This document shows, piece by piece, positions 5,851 to 7,095 of a stretch of 7,095 nt of DNA. Both the position numbers and the translations under genes were made by a program. The notes under the pieces were generated by a model that saw nothing but the letters and a program-made list of their open reading frames with translations, had not been told where the DNA came from and ran no database searches. Source of the stretch: Marinibacterium sp039179965 (GTDB taxonomy: Bacteria; Pseudomonadota; Alphaproteobacteria; Rhodobacterales; Rhodobacteraceae); contig JBCDEC010000244.1 of the NCBI GenBank assembly GCA_039179965.1, forward strand, positions 1 to 7,095, given 5' to 3'. How positions within the stretch are numbered: position 1 is the stretch's first letter; each line of letters starts with the position of its first letter.

Positions 5851-7095
5851 ATGCTCACCACTTTGGGCCAGACCTGTCACGGATCGCTGTGGTACGGGGT
5901 CAGTTGGGCGATGTGGATGACGCTGTTAGAACGATTGCACCGGTTTGGGGCAGCGCCCTCCGGCGCCGTGTCGGGCAGAGGTGCATCTCTCAGCGCCGAT
6001 GATTTTACGCGCCTGCTGAGCGAACACATAAACGACGGTGTCGTGATCCAGGACGCAGAGGGTCATATCCTCTGGTCAAACCGGGCCTACGAACGGATCA
6101 CCGGGTTTTCATTTGCCGAAATCGCCGGGCGCAAGCCGCAGGAATTCATCCTGCCCGCCGACCGGCAGATCAGCGCGCGGGAGGTGGCCGATTTCCGGTA
6201 TGATCCGTCCGACGCCATGTTTCAGGGCTTCGAGATCGTCCAGAATCGCCGCAAGTCCGGCGAATTGTTCTGGGCGCAGCTGTCGTTCGGGTTCTTCGAA
6301 GCGACGGATCGGCACCATGTGATCGTCACGGTGCGCGATGTCTCCGAAGAGGTGGCCGCGAACCAGGCGCTCACGCAGGCAAAGGCCGATCTCGAACAGG
6401 CCGTGAACTACGACGCGCTGACCGGGCTTGCGAACCGGCGCAAACTGATGGTGTTTCTGGGGGCCGCCCTGCGGGGGGCGACGCCGGACAAGGACGGCGT
6501 CGGGGTGCTTCACCTCGATCTGGACCGGTTCAAGGACATCAACGACACCTATGGCCATGCTGCGGGCGATGCGGTCATCAAGCAAGCGGCCCAGATCATG
6601 GGCCGGCGCGCCGCGCCGCTGGGCATGGCGGCGCGGATCGGCGGAGATGAATTCATCATGGTCCGCCCGGGGCTCAAATCGAGCGAGGCGCTCGAACGCA
6701 CCGCCGAGGACCTTATTTCGGATGCCCGGGATCCGGTGCTCTGGGACGGGCGGTACCTGAACTACGGCTTCAGCATCGGCATGGCGATCTCAGAACCGGG
6801 CATGTCGCGAGGTCAGGACCTGATCCAGAATGCCGACTTCGCGCTCTATGAGGCCAAGGCGCGCGGGCGCGGCTGCTGGGCGATGTATGACAGGCCATTG
6901 CGCAAAAAACACCGCGCGCGCCGCGGGATGGCCGAGGATCTGATGCGGGCGGTGCGCGAAAACGGCCTGGACTTCTGGTATCAGCCGATCGTCGATCTGA
7001 CGGCCTGCCAAACGGTCGGGATCGAAACGCTGGCGCGCTGGACCCACCCGACCCGCGGGATCATCGCGCCGGAGGAATTTCTGGCGATCGCGGAA
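5851..7095 (+). CDS. PAS-GGDEF-EAL cyclic-di-GMP signalling protein (3' truncated)
   Basis: The first 415 codons of a protein that leaves the window. GGDEF domains make cyclic-di-GMP from two GTP and EAL domains hydrolyse it; such fusions tune motility, adhesion and biofilm. Residues 1-50 are a short Trp-rich lead (SLWYGVSWAMWMTLLERL), possibly an amphipathic helix, not a clear membrane span. Residues 53-165 form a PAS/PAC sensor (DGVVIQDAEGHILWSNRAYERITGF, then RRKSGELFWAQLSFGFFE), followed by a short coiled linker. The GGDEF domain runs from DALTGLANRR (188-197) through DLDRFKDINDTYGH (223-236) to an intact GGDEF at 264-268. The inhibitory RxxD site is absent: its place (255-258) reads APLG. 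The EAL domain starts near residue 364, with YQPIVDL at 377-383 and the signature reading ETLARW (392-397), i.e. ETL instead of EAL; the metal-binding Glu is kept. The start has AAGGA 8 bases upstream. Whether the PDE half is complete cannot be seen. Confidence 0.93.
   Translation, partial: MLTTLGQTCHGSLWYGVSWAMWMTLLERLHRFGAAPSGAVSGRGASLSADDFTRLLSEHINDGVVIQDAEGHILWSNRAYERITGFSFAEIAGRKPQEFILPADRQISAREVADFRYDPSDAMFQGFEIVQNRRKSGELFWAQLSFGFFEATDRHHVIVTVRDVSEEVAANQALTQAKADLEQAVNYDALTGLANRRKLMVFLGAALRGATPDKDGVGVLHLDLDRFKDINDTYGHAAGDAVIKQAAQIMGRRAAPLGMAARIGGDEFIMVRPGLKSSEALERTAEDLISDARDPVLWDGRYLNYGFSIGMAISEPGMSRGQDLIQNADFALYEAKARGRGCWAMYDRPLRKKHRARRGMAEDLMRAVRENGLDFWYQPIVDLTACQTVGIETLARWTHPTRGIIAPEEFLAIAE

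Overview
The window is a GC-rich bacterial chromosome segment, most likely from an alphaproteobacterium of the Rhodobacterales (Roseobacter/Rhodobacter group). The main evidence is the order ftsZ - lpxC - bamD - recN, all on the + strand, which is the usual downstream end of the division and cell-wall cluster in that group. The FtsZ tail reading IPAFLRRQAN and the BamD and RecN sequences fit the same group. The taxonomic call is from memory of gene order and protein style, not from a search.

Layout. Bases 1-122 are the last codons of ftsZ, followed at once by a strong intrinsic terminator (147-180). Bases 181-421 are a non-coding leader with hairpins, ahead of lpxC (422-1342; lipid A deacetylase). 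A 243-base gap with small repeats leads to bamD (1586-2449; lipoprotein of the outer membrane protein insertion machine). Only 48 bases, holding a perfect GC-rich palindrome, separate bamD from recN (2498-4150; SMC-like DNA repair ATPase). A 245-base gap with a run of nine G and several inverted repeats follows. Then come an uncharacterised membrane-anchored protein (4396-5724) and the first 415 codons of a PAS-GGDEF-EAL cyclic-di-GMP protein (5851-7095) that runs off the window.

How the genes work together. The first four genes form a cell-envelope and chromosome-maintenance block: Z-ring division, the committed step of lipid A synthesis, outer membrane protein assembly, and double-strand break repair. 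The last two genes look like a separate module: an envelope protein of unknown role, and a cytoplasmic signalling enzyme that would make and/or break cyclic-di-GMP in response to its PAS domain. From memory, recN in relatives is often followed by ligA. Here it is not, so the join after recN is the most likely place where this chromosome departs from the usual order.

I saw no tRNA, rRNA, CRISPR array, insertion sequence, phage gene or toxin-antitoxin pair. Nothing here amounts to a clearly new system. The most open points are the unknown envelope protein, the recN start that lacks a Shine-Dalgarno sequence behind a REP-like palindrome, and the ETL variant of the EAL motif.
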